Assembly: GCA_017533825.1 (NCBI GenBank)
Contig: JAFWIE010000077.1
Span: 62,001 to 126,000, forward strand
Length of the DNA: 64,000 bases
Origin: Atopobiaceae bacterium
GTDB taxonomy: Bacteria; Actinomycetota; Coriobacteriia; Coriobacteriales; Atopobiaceae
Reading direction: 5' to 3'
In this document: positions 1 to 9,400 of the stretch, one piece after another
Layout: each line of letters starts with the position of its first letter
How positions within the stretch are numbered: position 1 is the first letter of the stretch
Program-made: the position numbers and the translations under genes
The notes under the pieces: model-generated
What the model was told of the DNA's origin: nothing
Databases searched by the model: none
Seen by the model: only the letters and a program-made list of their open reading frames with translations

Positions 1-1370
1 AAGAACGCCTCGGCGAAGTCTTTGAGGAATGCCAGCGGGCGAACGGAGGCAAGTCGTTGCCTTTGAGTGTGGGAATCTATCGGCACAGCATGGCGGATGT
101 CGAAGTCAGTGTCGCCAGCGACCGAGCAAAGTTTGCCTGCGATCAGCGACGCGGTTCTTACGTCTCTGGTTTTTCGTACTTCGACTCAACCATGCAACGT
201 CAACTTCACACCACACGCTATGTTATCAACCACCTCGACGAGGCTCTCGAGAATGGATGGATTCAGGTCTATTACCAGCCCATCGTGCGATCGGTCAACG
301 GCAACGTCTGCGACGAGGAGGCCCTCTCGCGGTGGATCGATCCCCGAAAGGGCTTCTTGTCGCCGGGCGACTTCATTCCCGCCCTTGAGGGGGCCGGCCT
401 CATTTACCGCGTCGACCTGTACGTTCTCGACCGCGTGCTCGAGAAGATGAAGCTCCAAACGGAGATTGGTTTGACCACTGTCCCACACTCCGTCAACCTT
501 TCTCGATCCGACTTCGATGCCTGCGACCTCGTTGAGGAGATTCGCACGCGCGTGGATGCGGCGGGAATCCCGCGCAATTTGATCACCATCGAGATTACCG
601 AGAGCATCATCGGCAAGGACTTCGACTTCATCAAGGAGCAAATCGAGCGATTCCAGGGGTTGGGCTTCCCGGTGTGGATTGACGACTTCGGCAGCGGCTA
701 CTCGTCGCTCGACTTCCTCCAGAGCATCGATTTCGACCTCATCAAATTCGACATGAGCTTCCTGCGCAATCTCGACGAGGGTCAAAACGGAAGGATAATC
801 TTGACCGAGTTGATGCGCATGGCCACCGCAATGGGCGTGGACACCATCTGCGAGGGCGTAGAAACCGAGGACCAAGTACGCTTCTTGCGCGAGATCGGCT
901 GCTCCAAGCTTCAGGGCTACTACTATTGCAAGGCGATACCGTTTGACGAGATTGTCGAACGGTATCGAAGAGGCATCCAGATTGGCTACGAGAACCCGGA
1001 GGAGTCCGACTACTTCGAGAGCATTGGCAAGATCAACCTCCACGACCTGACGTCCATTGCCCATGAGGATGAAGAGACGCTGCAGAATGCCTTCAACATG
1101 GTCCCCATGGCCATCATGGAGCTGACGGGCCGCACGGTTCAGTTCGTCCGTACCAACCAGACCTACCGTGACTTTCTCAACCGTTATGCTCCATCTGAGG
1201 CCTTCTTCTTGCTGCATGCACGAGAGTGCTTTGGCAACAATGGAAGTCGCACCTTCTTTGACGAGAAGCTGCCCGACGGATCCACCGCACGCTGCCTGAT
1301 GAGGCACATCGGGACCAACCCCGTCACGCAGATTCCTGCCATAGCGGTTGCGATTCTTTCGGTCGCGTAA
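1..1370 (+). CDS. GGDEF-EAL cyclic-di-GMP protein, 5' end outside window
   Basis: The frame is open from base 3, so the gene starts upstream. The first ~45 codons look like the end of a GGDEF domain (a short S-V-G-I strand followed by a helix with A-SDRAKFAC). A complete EAL domain follows: EAL (about 330-340), the S-V-N-L-S-R asparagine (about 500), E-I-T-E-S (about 590-605), DDFGSGYSSL (about 683-712), the IKFD lysine (about 742), EGVET (about 850-865) and QGYYY (about 910-925). All metal and catalytic positions of c-di-GMP phosphodiesterases are present, so EAL activity is expected. About 120 C-terminal residues after the EAL domain do not resemble a family I can name. Whether the GGDEF half is active cannot be judged because its signature lies outside the window. 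Confidence 0.9.
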   Translation, partial: ERLGEVFEECQRANGGKSLPLSVGIYRHSMADVEVSVASDRAKFACDQRRGSYVSGFSYFDSTMQRQLHTTRYVINHLDEALENGWIQVYYQPIVRSVNGNVCDEEALSRWIDPRKGFLSPGDFIPALEGAGLIYRVDLYVLDRVLEKMKLQTEIGLTTVPHSVNLSRSDFDACDLVEEIRTRVDAAGIPRNLITIEITESIIGKDFDFIKEQIERFQGLGFPVWIDDFGSGYSSLDFLQSIDFDLIKFDMSFLRNLDEGQNGRIILTELMRMATAMGVDTICEGVETEDQVRFLREIGCSKLQGYYYCKAIPFDEIVERYRRGIQIGYENPEESDYFESIGKINLHDLTSIAHEDEETLQNAFNMVPMAIMELTGRTVQFVRTNQTYRDFLNRYAPSEAFFLLHARECFGNNGSRTFFDEKLPDGSTARCLMRHIGTNPVTQIPAIAVAILSVA

Positions 1371-1377
1371 GGGTGGA

Positions 1378-1420
1378 CAATCGCTTCTGACGAAGGACGT
1401 CCCCTTGCCACAAGCGATTG
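1378..1420. terminator. Possible stem-loop downstream of the EAL gene
   Basis: A perfect 9-bp inverted repeat (CAATCGCTT at 1378-1386, AAGCGATTG at 1412-1420) begins a few bases after the EAL stop codon. There is no T-run, so termination is only suggested by position. Confidence 0.35.
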
Positions 1421-1512
1421 CCAAATGTCACCTGACAGGTTACCTTCACATGCCGGCCACCCCATAGACTCCTTGTTGTACCGCAAGGAAGTGCAACCAG
1501 AAGGAGGCAGTC

Positions 1513-2223
1513 ATGAAGAAGGACCTTACCGAGCTCGTATTCATCGTCGACAAGAGCGGATCGATGTGTGGCCTGGAGGCAGACACCATCGGCGGGCTCA
1601 ACTCCACACTCAAGAAGAACCGGGCCCTGCCCGGAGAGGCGAACGTCTCCATCGTGCTCTTCGACGACACGAGCGAGGTGCTACTCGACCGCAAGCCGCT
1701 CACGGAGGTGCGCGACCTTACGCAGAACGACTACCAGGTAGGCGGCTGCACCGCCCTGCTCGACGCGGTCGGCGACGCTGTACGTTACCACACCAAGGTG
1801 CAGCAGATCCTGCCCGAGGACCATCGTGCTGAGCACGTGATGTTTGTCATCATCACCGACGGCATGGAGAACGCAAGCCGTCGCCGCAGCTACGGCGAGG
1901 TGAAGCACCTCATCGAGCAGCAGCGCGAGCAGGGATGGGAGTTCCTGTTCCTTGGCGCAAACATCGACGCCGCCGCTGAGGCGGGACGCATCGGCATCGC
2001 AGCCAACCGTGCAAGCCGCTATGTGAGCGACGACACTGGCAGCCAGATCGCTTACGAGGCCATCGCGCGTGCTCAGTGCGAGACCCGCGTCATGGGAGCA
2101 CCCACCGCGTCGTGGAACGCGGCGCCTATGGCCGACGCCGCCGCACGTGACCCGCACGGTGCGGGCACTCCAAACAAGCAAGGTCGCCAGGCGAGGCGTC
2201 ACTTTCCGTGGGCGAGGAAGTAG
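1513..2223 (+). CDS. von Willebrand factor A domain protein
   Basis: The 236-aa protein opens directly with a VWA domain: the MIDAS motif DKSGS lies at residues 13-17 (D13, S15, S17) and the second metal-site region IITDGMENAS at about 113-122. It has no signal peptide or membrane segment, so it is probably cytoplasmic. VWA proteins use a bound divalent metal to hold protein partners; the partner here is unknown. The ATG follows AGAAGGAGG with good spacing, which fixes the start. The ~60 C-terminal residues are Ala/Arg-rich low-complexity sequence. It lies tail-to-tail with the type VII operon, so a functional link to it is not implied. Confidence 0.85.
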   Translation: MKKDLTELVFIVDKSGSMCGLEADTIGGLNSTLKKNRALPGEANVSIVLFDDTSEVLLDRKPLTEVRDLTQNDYQVGGCTALLDAVGDAVRYHTKVQQILPEDHRAEHVMFVIITDGMENASRRRSYGEVKHLIEQQREQGWEFLFLGANIDAAAEAGRIGIAANRASRYVSDDTGSQIAYEAIARAQCETRVMGAPTASWNAAPMADAAARDPHGAGTPNKQGRQARRHFPWARK

Positions 2224-2229
2224 GCTGCT

Positions 2230-2256
2230 GGGACGGTAGGACCTCCCCGCCGTCCC
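2230..2256. terminator. Stem-loop between convergent genes
   Basis: GGGACGG (2230-2236) and CCGTCCC (2250-2256) form a 7-bp GC stem with a 13-nt loop, exactly filling the gap between the VWA gene and the FHA gene that meet tail-to-tail. No T-run is seen; a bidirectional terminator is plausible. Confidence 0.4.
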
Positions 2257-3186
2257 TCATGGACCTTCCACTACGAAGCGCTCGGATGCTAGCGAGAAGC
2301 TCTTGCCCGACTTCAGGTGAACTCGCTCATCCGTCTGAAGTCGCCTCCCCGAAACCGTGGTGCCATTCGTCGAGCCCACATCCCACAGAAGCACCTCATC
2401 CCCCTCACGTTGAACACAGGCGTGCACGCGGCTGACGCCTTCGCTGTTCAGTACGCGTATCGCGCACTCCGCACCTCTCCCGAGCCGCATGACACGTCCC
2501 TCCGGGAGAGGATACGCCTCATCAGTCGAGACCCTACGCAGTCGCCAGCCGGTTTCCGCATCGCAAAGCGCACTTACCGGGTTGGCGTCTGGCCACGAAG
2601 CAACCCCATCTGCCGAGACGTCCACGCCACATTCGGCGTGGACGAACCTCCGCAATGCGTTTGAGGAGAACCCCTCCTCCTGAAGGACGACGAAGTCGGC
2701 AATTCGCCTGGCCAGTTCTGCCGCCTCGGGAGTCGCGAACCGAGCCTTCTGCGCATCACAGATAAGCCCCAAGAGGGCGAGCGGTGTGTTCTCGATCAGC
2801 GATGCCGAGCTTCCCAGCGGGACAAACACGAAGCGAAGCTCGCTTCTGGCCGTCATGAGCACATGTGCGGGATCGAGTAGCACATAGAAGTAAGGAATAT
2901 CGACCGATGTACATAATGCGAGAACCTCGGAGATACCCACGAGCATGTTGGCAAGAGCGTCCACTGTAAGTTCGTTGCGCGCCACAAATCCCCCAAGGCT
3001 CGTGAGGCCATCTACGTCATATCGGAGCTTTCGTCGCGCAGAGTCGCGTTTGCAATGCAGAAGAATCGCTCGTCCACACGCATCCAGCCAACGCATCTTC
3101 CGAGAACTCACTGACTCGCTCCGCTTGAGTGAGATGACGAGCTCTCGTCGCTTAGTCTTTCTGTTTCTCACGTACTTCTTCTTCAC
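2257..3186 (-). CDS. FHA-domain protein at end of type VII secretion operon
   Basis: A 309-aa cytoplasmic protein. Its last ~85 residues are a clear FHA domain: the strand RLGRG, then S-R-V-H-A and a terminal STNGT, the residues that bind phosphothreonine. The first ~200 residues look like the N-terminal domain seen in FHA proteins of Firmicute type VII loci (DUF6382-like; this name is tentative). I chose the GTG at 3186 because GGAGGGGG lies 5 bases upstream; the TTG seven codons earlier has no such site. The kinase encoded at the head of the operon is the obvious source of a phosphothreonine ligand, so this protein is a candidate reader of kinase state. A strong hairpin lies just upstream of its ribosome binding site. 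Confidence 0.85.
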   Translation of the reverse strand: MKKKYVRNRKTKRRELVISLKRSESVSSRKMRWLDACGRAILLHCKRDSARRKLRYDVDGLTSLGGFVARNELTVDALANMLVGISEVLALCTSVDIPYFYVLLDPAHVLMTARSELRFVFVPLGSSASLIENTPLALLGLICDAQKARFATPEAAELARRIADFVVLQEEGFSSNALRRFVHAECGVDVSADGVASWPDANPVSALCDAETGWRLRRVSTDEAYPLPEGRVMRLGRGAECAIRVLNSEGVSRVHACVQREGDEVLLWDVGSTNGTTVSGRRLQTDERVHLKSGKSFSLASERFVVEGP

Positions 3187-3201
3187 GAGAACCCCCTCCA
3201 A

Positions 3202-3243
3202 CGGCAACCGGCTTTGGGAGACCTCCCCCCAAGCCGGTTGCCG
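3202..3243 (-). promoter_or_regulatory. 13-bp hairpin in the gap before the FHA gene
   Basis: CGGCAACCGGCTT (3202-3214) pairs perfectly with AAGCCGGTTGCCG (3231-3243); the 16-nt loop carries short G-run and C-run stretches that could pair further. In the mRNA it ends a few bases before the GGAGGGGG site of the FHA gene. It could protect or trim the mRNA, attenuate transcription, or limit FHA translation. There is no U-run. Confidence 0.55.
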
Positions 3244-3257
3244 AGACCTTTCCCTCG

Positions 3258-3533
3258 CTACATCAGGGCGAGCAAAATTCCGTCGACCAACAGATCGCTT
3301 GCCGCCAGGAAGCCGAATGCGACCCCCTCTTCAAGCAGCTCCCCCGAAGAAGGACCTTCACAGAACATCAGGCCACATTCCTGCGGCGCGCAATAGCGAG
3401 CGGCATCCTGCGCCGCTACGATGCGTGCCATGAGCTGTGCTCCTTGTGCCACCGACAAGTCAAGGGGCACGCGAAACTCGTAGGTTTGCTGATTGGCGGG
3501 AAGCAACACCTTGAGCAAAATCTTGTCCTTCAT
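3258..3533 (-). CDS. YukD/EsaB-like ubiquitin-fold protein of type VII secretion
   Basis: A 91-aa protein with the layout of the YukD/EsaB family: an N-terminal strand pair (ILLKVLLP...YEFRVPLDLSV), a central helix (QGAQLMARIVAAQ) and further strands with a hydrophobic C-terminus. EsaB is a small cytoplasmic ubiquitin-like regulator or component of type VIIb systems, and in actinobacterial ESX systems the same fold is fused to EccD. Its ATG overlaps the stop of the upstream DUF4176 gene (ATGA), which indicates translational coupling. The assignment rests on size, fold-like pattern and operon context rather than on catalytic residues. Confidence 0.75.
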   Translation of the reverse strand: MKDKILLKVLLPANQQTYEFRVPLDLSVAQGAQLMARIVAAQDAARYCAPQECGLMFCEGPSSGELLEEGVAFGFLAASDLLVDGILLALM

Positions 3534-3835
3534 GCAATCCTCACCTTCCGCTTCTCCTCTTCAAACGCCTCCTGCGCCTGGAGCAACAGCTCTTGCATGT
3601 GTTCGCCGTCTTCGTTCTGGAATCCCAAACCAAACACTCCATCAATCGACTCTTTGTCGAAGAGCACATTACCGGCAGGGCCGGTAAGACCCTGAGGGTA
3701 TGGCAGCGCCGCGTAGTCCCACAGCATGCCCGTCTCCTCGTCACCCACCATGCAGGCAATCGTCATGAGCAAACCGCTTCGTCCCTCCACGTGGACAACG
3801 GAACCAATCGGAAGCCAATCCTTTGTGCGTACCAT
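3530..3835 (-). CDS. DUF4176-type protein (second copy)
   Basis: A 101-aa protein with the DUF4176 pattern: W-L-P-I-G-S-V-V near the N-terminus, then a strand-rich core, a WDYAALPYPQG segment and an acidic C-terminal helix. The ATG at 3835 is preceded by AGGAGAAAGG; a longer reading frame upstream has no supported start. DUF4176 proteins are found in gene clusters encoding LXG-type type VII effectors in Firmicutes, where members have been linked to effector targeting. Another copy lies at 6059-6373, and the candidate effector sits between them. The two share layout (P-x-G-S-V-V, WDYA-x3-YP-x-G) but differ widely elsewhere, so they probably have distinct partners. Confidence 0.8.
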   Translation of the reverse strand: MVRTKDWLPIGSVVHVEGRSGLLMTIACMVGDEETGMLWDYAALPYPQGLTGPAGNVLFDKESIDGVFGLGFQNEDGEHMQELLLQAQEAFEEEKRKVRIA

Positions 3836-3864
3836 CGCACACCTACCTTTCTCCTGCGCAGACG

Positions 3865-4341
3865 CTATTCCTCGCACCAGTCGATCTCCTGCTGCAGGCA
3901 CGCGACGCGATCCCAGCACTCGCGCGCACTCGATGCGGCGGATTCGGCCCTGCTTCGGTAATCGGCAACCGAACCGCTCAGCGACGCACACTCCGCCTCA
4001 AGCCTCTGCAGCAGTTGCTCCGCCTCCCTCACGGCACCACTCGCATAGCCGTCGGCCCCTTGGATTGACGAGGACATCGCACGGCTCGCCTCCGACTCAT
4101 CGAGCGCCCGCGCAATCTTTGAGCCATATGTCTTCACGTCTCGCGCAAAACCATGCTCCGCCATCCGCACCGCATCACACTTCTCCTTGACCAAGCGCGC
4201 CAACTCTCGTTGCTGACTCTTCTGTTCCAACTGAAAGGCGACCGAACTCGCCAAGTCATTGAGTTCGCGCTCTTGTGCGTCGTATGCGTCTGCCCATGCC
4301 TGCCATTCCCACTTCTCCTGCTCGAGTTCCGCCCGTCCCAT
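3865..4341 (-). CDS. Coiled-coil protein of the type VII operon
   Basis: A 158-aa, almost fully helical protein with heptad-like spacing and no signal peptide or membrane segment. The composition is rich in E, A, Q, R and S. It lies between the candidate effector and a DUF4176 gene. Small helical proteins in this position in LXG clusters (YwqH/DUF5082-like, or WXG100-like partners) bind the effector N-terminus; that role is inferred here from size, predicted helicity and position only. GGAGG lies upstream of the ATG. Confidence 0.6.
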   Translation of the reverse strand: MGRAELEQEKWEWQAWADAYDAQERELNDLASSVAFQLEQKSQQRELARLVKEKCDAVRMAEHGFARDVKTYGSKIARALDESEASRAMSSSIQGADGYASGAVREAEQLLQRLEAECASLSGSVADYRSRAESAASSARECWDRVACLQQEIDWCEE

Positions 4342-4410
4342 CGGACATCAACCTCCATCGTCGTCAATCTGCCATAGAACCATCACGCACCGCTTCGAAC
4401 GCCCCCGACA

Positions 4411-5727
4411 TCAGGGAGCCGTAGCCATCCCTGGGGGCTGGCCACCGAACGAGAACGTGTGCGCAAACCAATCGAATCCACTCGTGATGAACTTTCCCGC
4501 CTCGCGATAGGCACCGCTGACCGTCTCGAGGATGGCGTCCTTGGCACCCGATTCCTCCATCCAGTCGCTTGCGTAGTCCCATGCAAGGTCAACCGCGCAC
4601 CCGGCAACGAACCCGACCGCCGTCCCAACGGGTCCCCCAACCATCGTGCCAACTGCAGCGCCCACCGCTTTGCCCGTTGCGAACTTCGCGGCTCCCGTCA
4701 CTGCCGTGTACGTCGCCGCTGCCGCCTTGTCCGCCTCATCGCCCTCGGTCTCGCTGAAGCTTTTCACCGTGCTGGTAGCTATGCCAAACACCGAGAGCCC
4801 ATCCCCGACGTATCCGGCGAGCTTGCCTATCGCATTCGCCCGGTCGCTCCATCGCGCGACGTCCGACACCGCCTCGCCGACGTCGTCTGCAACTCCAGCC
4901 ACAGGATTCGAGATGCCCTTGGCCGTCTGCCACGAATCCCGCCATTTGTCCGGCCGTGCCCAGTCGCCCATCTTTGCCGAGAATCCCTCGGCAAATGGCT
5001 TGGTCTTCGAAGGCTCCCACGTGTTGGAAGCAATCTTTCCAAACGTCCCCCCAAGCGAGAAGCCGTGCTTGAGGATGCTAAAGAAGCTCTTTGCGTCCTT
5101 TACGTTGTTGTTGGCTCGCGTCGCGTAGTCCTTCTTCATGAAGGTCGAAGGGTCGAACCTCGTGGCATAGGTACCCTCGAAGCTGCGCACCGAAGCGCGA
5201 TATGTGACGAAGGCCCCCTGCGTCTGGTCAATTCTGCCCCGCGCCCCGCCCACAAGCGTGTCCATGGCATCGAGTTGAAGCCCAATCGCCCACGAGCCTT
5301 CAAGCCCAGCCAAGAGCCCACGAGCCTCACCGATCTTGTTGCGCAGGGCGTCTATCGAATCGCACGCATACTGGTAGCTCGAATCAACCGCCACGTCCTC
5401 GTCGAGGCAAGCCTTGGTGAGCCCAACGGCGCTCGCACCCATTGCGTTCAACACCATGCGATACTGCGGGAGCAGCGTCCCACGCGCTTCGCTGCTCGCA
5501 GCAGCAAACGCATCTGAGAGACTGATGAGCCCACTCTTAAGATCGCCCAAGTCTCGTTTGAACTGACTCGTCGCGAGGCTTCCCGTCTTGTACCATTGGC
5601 CACCCGCAGTGGGCAGGACCGCGCTCAACGCTGCGCTGGTACGCTCGTGGGCCAAGCGTATGTCCTGCGTCTCGCGCAGGACCCCGTTGGCCGCATTTGC
5701 AAGCGCCGTAACGTCAACCTTAAACAT
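4411..5727 (-). CDS. Candidate type VII effector with helical N-terminus and glycine zipper
   Basis: A 438-aa protein starting at the ATG preceded by AGGGGTGA. The first ~200 residues are helical and resemble an LXG-like targeting domain in length and pattern. Around residues 355-390 is a glycine-zipper segment (G-K-A-V-G-A-A-V-G-T-M-V-G-G-P-V-G then further G-x3-G), followed by a short acidic amphipathic tail. Glycine zippers of this kind insert into membranes and occur in pore-forming or toxin-delivery parts of type VII effectors. There is no signal peptide, as expected for a type VII substrate. Immediate neighbours are a WXG100-like protein, a coiled-coil protein and two DUF4176 proteins, the usual entourage of an LXG effector. 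No enzymatic toxin domain is visible and no obvious immunity gene follows. Confidence 0.65.
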   Translation of the reverse strand: MFKVDVTALANAANGVLRETQDIRLAHERTSAALSAVLPTAGGQWYKTGSLATSQFKRDLGDLKSGLISLSDAFAAASSEARGTLLPQYRMVLNAMGASAVGLTKACLDEDVAVDSSYQYACDSIDALRNKIGEARGLLAGLEGSWAIGLQLDAMDTLVGGARGRIDQTQGAFVTYRASVRSFEGTYATRFDPSTFMKKDYATRANNNVKDAKSFFSILKHGFSLGGTFGKIASNTWEPSKTKPFAEGFSAKMGDWARPDKWRDSWQTAKGISNPVAGVADDVGEAVSDVARWSDRANAIGKLAGYVGDGLSVFGIATSTVKSFSETEGDEADKAAAATYTAVTGAAKFATGKAVGAAVGTMVGGPVGTAVGFVAGCAVDLAWDYASDWMEESGAKDAILETVSGAYREAGKFITSGFDWFAHTFSFGGQPPGMATAP

Positions 5728-5756
5728 CACTTCACCCCTAGCGCTTCTGTCATGTA

Positions 5757-6059
5757 CTAGTCCCACTTGGCATTCATCGACTTCGCAGCCGCCTCATCGG
5801 AGCCAGTGAGCTTCTCGGCAGCGTTCACAAAGAAGCGTGCAAACTGCCAATAAGCGCTCTGATAGCTCTTGAGCACATCGCTCACCTTTGCCACCGTCAC
5901 CTTTGCCTTGCTCGCCGCTGCGCCCTCCCAACTCTTCAGGTCGCTCACGACCGCATGCTGTCTCGACTGGGCATCACCGACGAGGTCATTCACGCTCCCG
6001 AGCCGCTTTGCCGCCTGCATGGTTGCGGAGTAGTCCATGCGAATCGTGCCACCAGCCAT
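5757..6059 (-). CDS. WXG100-like helical protein, partner of the candidate effector
   Basis: A 100-aa protein with two helices separated by a S-W-E-G turn at about residues 43-46, i.e. a WXG motif in the expected central position. There is no signal peptide. Its ATG shares one base with the TGA of the upstream DUF4176 gene, and GAAGGGGG precedes it. WXG100 proteins are secreted as dimers or act as targeting partners of larger substrates. The sequence differs strongly from the WXG100 protein at 11125-11412, and its place next to the candidate effector suggests a dedicated partner role. Confidence 0.75.
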   Translation of the reverse strand: MAGGTIRMDYSATMQAAKRLGSVNDLVGDAQSRQHAVVSDLKSWEGAAASKAKVTVAKVSDVLKSYQSAYWQFARFFVNAAEKLTGSDEAAAKSMNAKWD

Positions 6060-6373
6060 CACACACCCCCTTCAACTCGCCGCCGCGCACGCTCTTCTTG
6101 GTACTCGTCCTCCAAGGAGGCAAGTCTGCTCATGAACGCCATTCCCTCCGCGTCGCAGAAGCCGAACTGATAGGTCTCCTCGACGTCAGCCCGGTCAAAG
6201 AAGAGCTCATCCGGATCTTGCTTTCCTTCCGGGTATGGGTAGCCGGCATAATCCCAGGCATGGCCGCTCTCCCCATCGATGGACATGAATCCCGCGACCA
6301 TCACGAGACGCTCCGCCCCTCTTAGGCGTACGACGCTCCCAAGGGGCATCCAGTCTTTGCTCGGATCAAACAT
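6059..6373 (-). CDS. DUF4176-type protein (first copy)
   Basis: A 104-aa protein with the DUF4176 layout: W-M-P-L-G-S-V-V at about residues 8-15, a WDYAGYPYPEG segment near residue 40-50, and a charged C-terminal helix. It directly precedes the WXG100-like gene with TGATG overlap and the candidate effector after that, so it probably helps hand the effector to the secretion channel. The membrane ATPase gene ends about 120 bases upstream. Confidence 0.8.
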   Translation of the reverse strand: MFDPSKDWMPLGSVVRLRGAERLVMVAGFMSIDGESGHAWDYAGYPYPEGKQDPDELFFDRADVEETYQFGFCDAEGMAFMSRLASLEDEYQEERARRRVEGGV

Positions 6374-6496
6374 ACGTGCCTTCCCTTCTCCTCATCTGGC
6401 AACGTTCCTTCTCGTGTGCCTTCCTTTCCTCCGCACACCCCCTCCCCGACTTGAATCGACATTTGCGGACGACCCACCACAGCGAAATCGAAGGCG

Positions 6497-9400
6497 TCAC
6501 GTCGCCTCCAGCAGCCGAACGCTCTCGACCTGCCCGCGCATCACAAGGAAGCCGTCAGAGCGCGCGGCGGGCCTTCGATACTCGGGAAGCGAGCGAGCGA
6601 ACCCGAATGCCGTCTGCTCGGCGAAGCCCCCGCCCACCCACACACCGTTGCCATAGGCAGTGACCACCCGATACCAGTCCTGATAGATCGACTTCGCACG
6701 CCAGAGTTCCGTGGCAACCACCAGGGCGTGCGCATGTGCATTGCGCTCTTCGGAGAGGAACTCCTCGAGCAGTTCGCCTTCTCGCGCGGGCAACGCGCTC
6801 ATCGTCTGCACGATGCTGGTAAAGACCACAATCCGCGCATCCGCACCACCCTGGTCGAGCGACTGGACGAAGGCACATACCGGCTCATCCTCTTGCAGCA
6901 CGTTGTCATCCTGCACGTCCCCCAGCACACGCTGCGGATCCACGAAGCGATACGTGACGTCTTGCCTGAGCGCGCACGCCTCACGAAGCCCTCGTAGATA
7001 CCGTGCAATGTCGTCGATGTCGTTGCCCAGCACGAGCATGACGCGCGACTTGGCAAGGTCAAAGTACACGGGCGCGACGCACGACCTCGAATAACCCACC
7101 GGCATGAGCAGGGCATGTGCAGGCACCTCCATCGCTCTCGCATTGACCAGCTTGGGCAAGACAGGAATCGCACGTGCCCGTGTGGCCGTATCCGTTCCGA
7201 CCCGTCCGGCGAACTGCTTAATCCAACGACGCTCCTCCATGGGATTCGGCCCCAGACATGCGCCTTGGAATTCGAGGACGTGCTTGCCGTCCTTGACGAT
7301 GCCCCCACGCGCACGCTGGGGAACGGGCATGCCTTCCAAGCTGCCCAGAAGCATCGAGTAGTCGCTGGGATCGTTCAGAATCGTGGGCAGCGCGAAGCCA
7401 AAGTTTGCACGCAAGCGCAACCGAGGTGTGCCAACCGTTGGGGAGGTGACGAGGAAGTGTATGCCGTAGCGCGACGCATCACGCGTGAGCGCACAGAGCC
7501 GGTCTTCCAACGCCTCGAAGCGCTCGTAGAAGGCCGCAAGGTTGGCGATGCCCACCACGATTCTTGGGTCGTCACCCGCGCTCCACCCAGCCGCTGAATC
7601 CCGACGGCGCTCGACTTCTTCCTCAAGCAGGCGAAAGAGATTGTTCGTCCGCTCGTCATCTCCCGCAGTCACCACGCCACCAACCTGCGGCAGCACTCGC
7701 AGCGGCGCCAGCTCGCCCGCCCCAAGGTCGATGGCATACACCCATAGCTCGTCAGCTGTATGCGCCAGCGTCAACGAGACGATTATCGTGCGGAGGAGGC
7801 CATCGACGTCGGAATTCTGGGAACCATACAACATGATGTTACCCACTCGGACAAGGTCGACCTCGTAGCGTCGCTGCTCCTGATGGCGGGGGTCGTCCAG
7901 CTCTCCCACGACGCAGGTGAGGCCTTCACGCGACAAGCCGCCATAACGTTCAGCGAGGTCATCGAGCGTAATGCTGGCAGACAGCGGATCGAGCCACAGC
8001 CTGCGCGCCCTCACGCCAAGGGCATTCGCAGTCTCCTCAAGCTTGCTCAAGACCGCATCGAGCTCCGAGACATCCCCGCGCTTCTTCTGTATGCGCGGAC
8101 GTTGAGCGGCAATCAACTGACCTTGTGCGTCGATGAGCTCGACAGCTTGCTCGCGCCTCCGGACGAAGTGATCGCTGGGCACATAGGGACCACCCGCATA
8201 GGCAGCCTGTCCTTCGGAGAACGACTCGTTGTAGCCCACGAGCAGGTAATAGCGACCTGGCCGATCGATTTCCGCCGCATCCTCACGCCGAATCATCTCG
8301 CGCGAGTCTGCGACGTCCGACACCTTGAGCGCCACCTTAAAGCGCGCGTTGGACCATATCTGATCGTCCACCACACCCGACGGCTTCTGCGTGGCCAATA
8401 TCAGGTGAATCCCCAGCGATCGGCCGATGCGCGCGGCCGAGACAAGCTCGTTCATAAAGTCTGGCTCTTGTTGTTTGAGCTCCGCGAACTCATCCGCAAC
8501 GATGAACAGATGCGGCAGCGGATCCTCGAGTAGGCCCTGACGATAGGCGGAGAGGTACCGGTATATGTCCATGGTTGACTCCCCCGTGCGCTCGCGCGCC
8601 TCGTTGAAGAGCCGCTGCCTGCGGCGCAGCTCACTCTGTATGGAGATGAGCGAACGTCGGATGGCGCTTCCATCCAGATTGGTAATGGTCCCCGCAAGAT
8701 GCGGCAGGTGATGACGCTCATTCTCGAACGCACCGGCAAGTCCTCCGCCCTTGTAATCGATCAGTACGAAGGCAACCTCGTCCGGCGCAAAGCAGACACT
8801 GAGCGAAAGGACGTACGTAATGATGAATTCGGATTTTCCCGAACCCGTCGTCCCGGCAATGAGCCCGTGAGGGCCATGGACGCTCTCGTGCAAGTCAAGA
8901 TACGCAGGGTCGCCCTGAGGCCCCACGCCAACCTGCACTTGCAACGTACGGGAGGCATCGTTGTCTGCCCATCGCTTTCCCACGTTGAGGTGCGTGACGC
9001 AACCCGCCTCGAACATCTCCAGAAACCCAACCGCGCGGGGAATGCCCACACGTTGTCCAGGCACGTCTAGATGGGCTCGCGCCATGCTGAGCGCAAAGGC
9101 ACGCGCCTCGGATGCGCAGACATAGACATCGGGATCGAAGGAAACGAGCGTCCCCGACACGTCCGAGCGCTCGAACATGCGCGCCTTCCTTCGCCCCTCG
9201 AGCCATCCACCTCGCATCTCGCTCGCACCGGCTCCGAGGTTGTCGGTCGGCGTCAGGTCCACGAGATACGTGCATTCACGCGGCAAGTCACTCAGGTCGT
9301 GTCCCAAGAAGACGAGGGAGAACCCCAGGTTCTGCCGAAGACACGCAAGCTGTCCTACCGCCTCCGAACGCTCGTACAGTGCCGCATGTGCGCAGATGAC

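Noticed and set aside
57..1370. EAL gene starting at the ATG in 57-59
   Set aside because: The open frame continues to the left edge with GGDEF-like sequence, so this ATG is internal.
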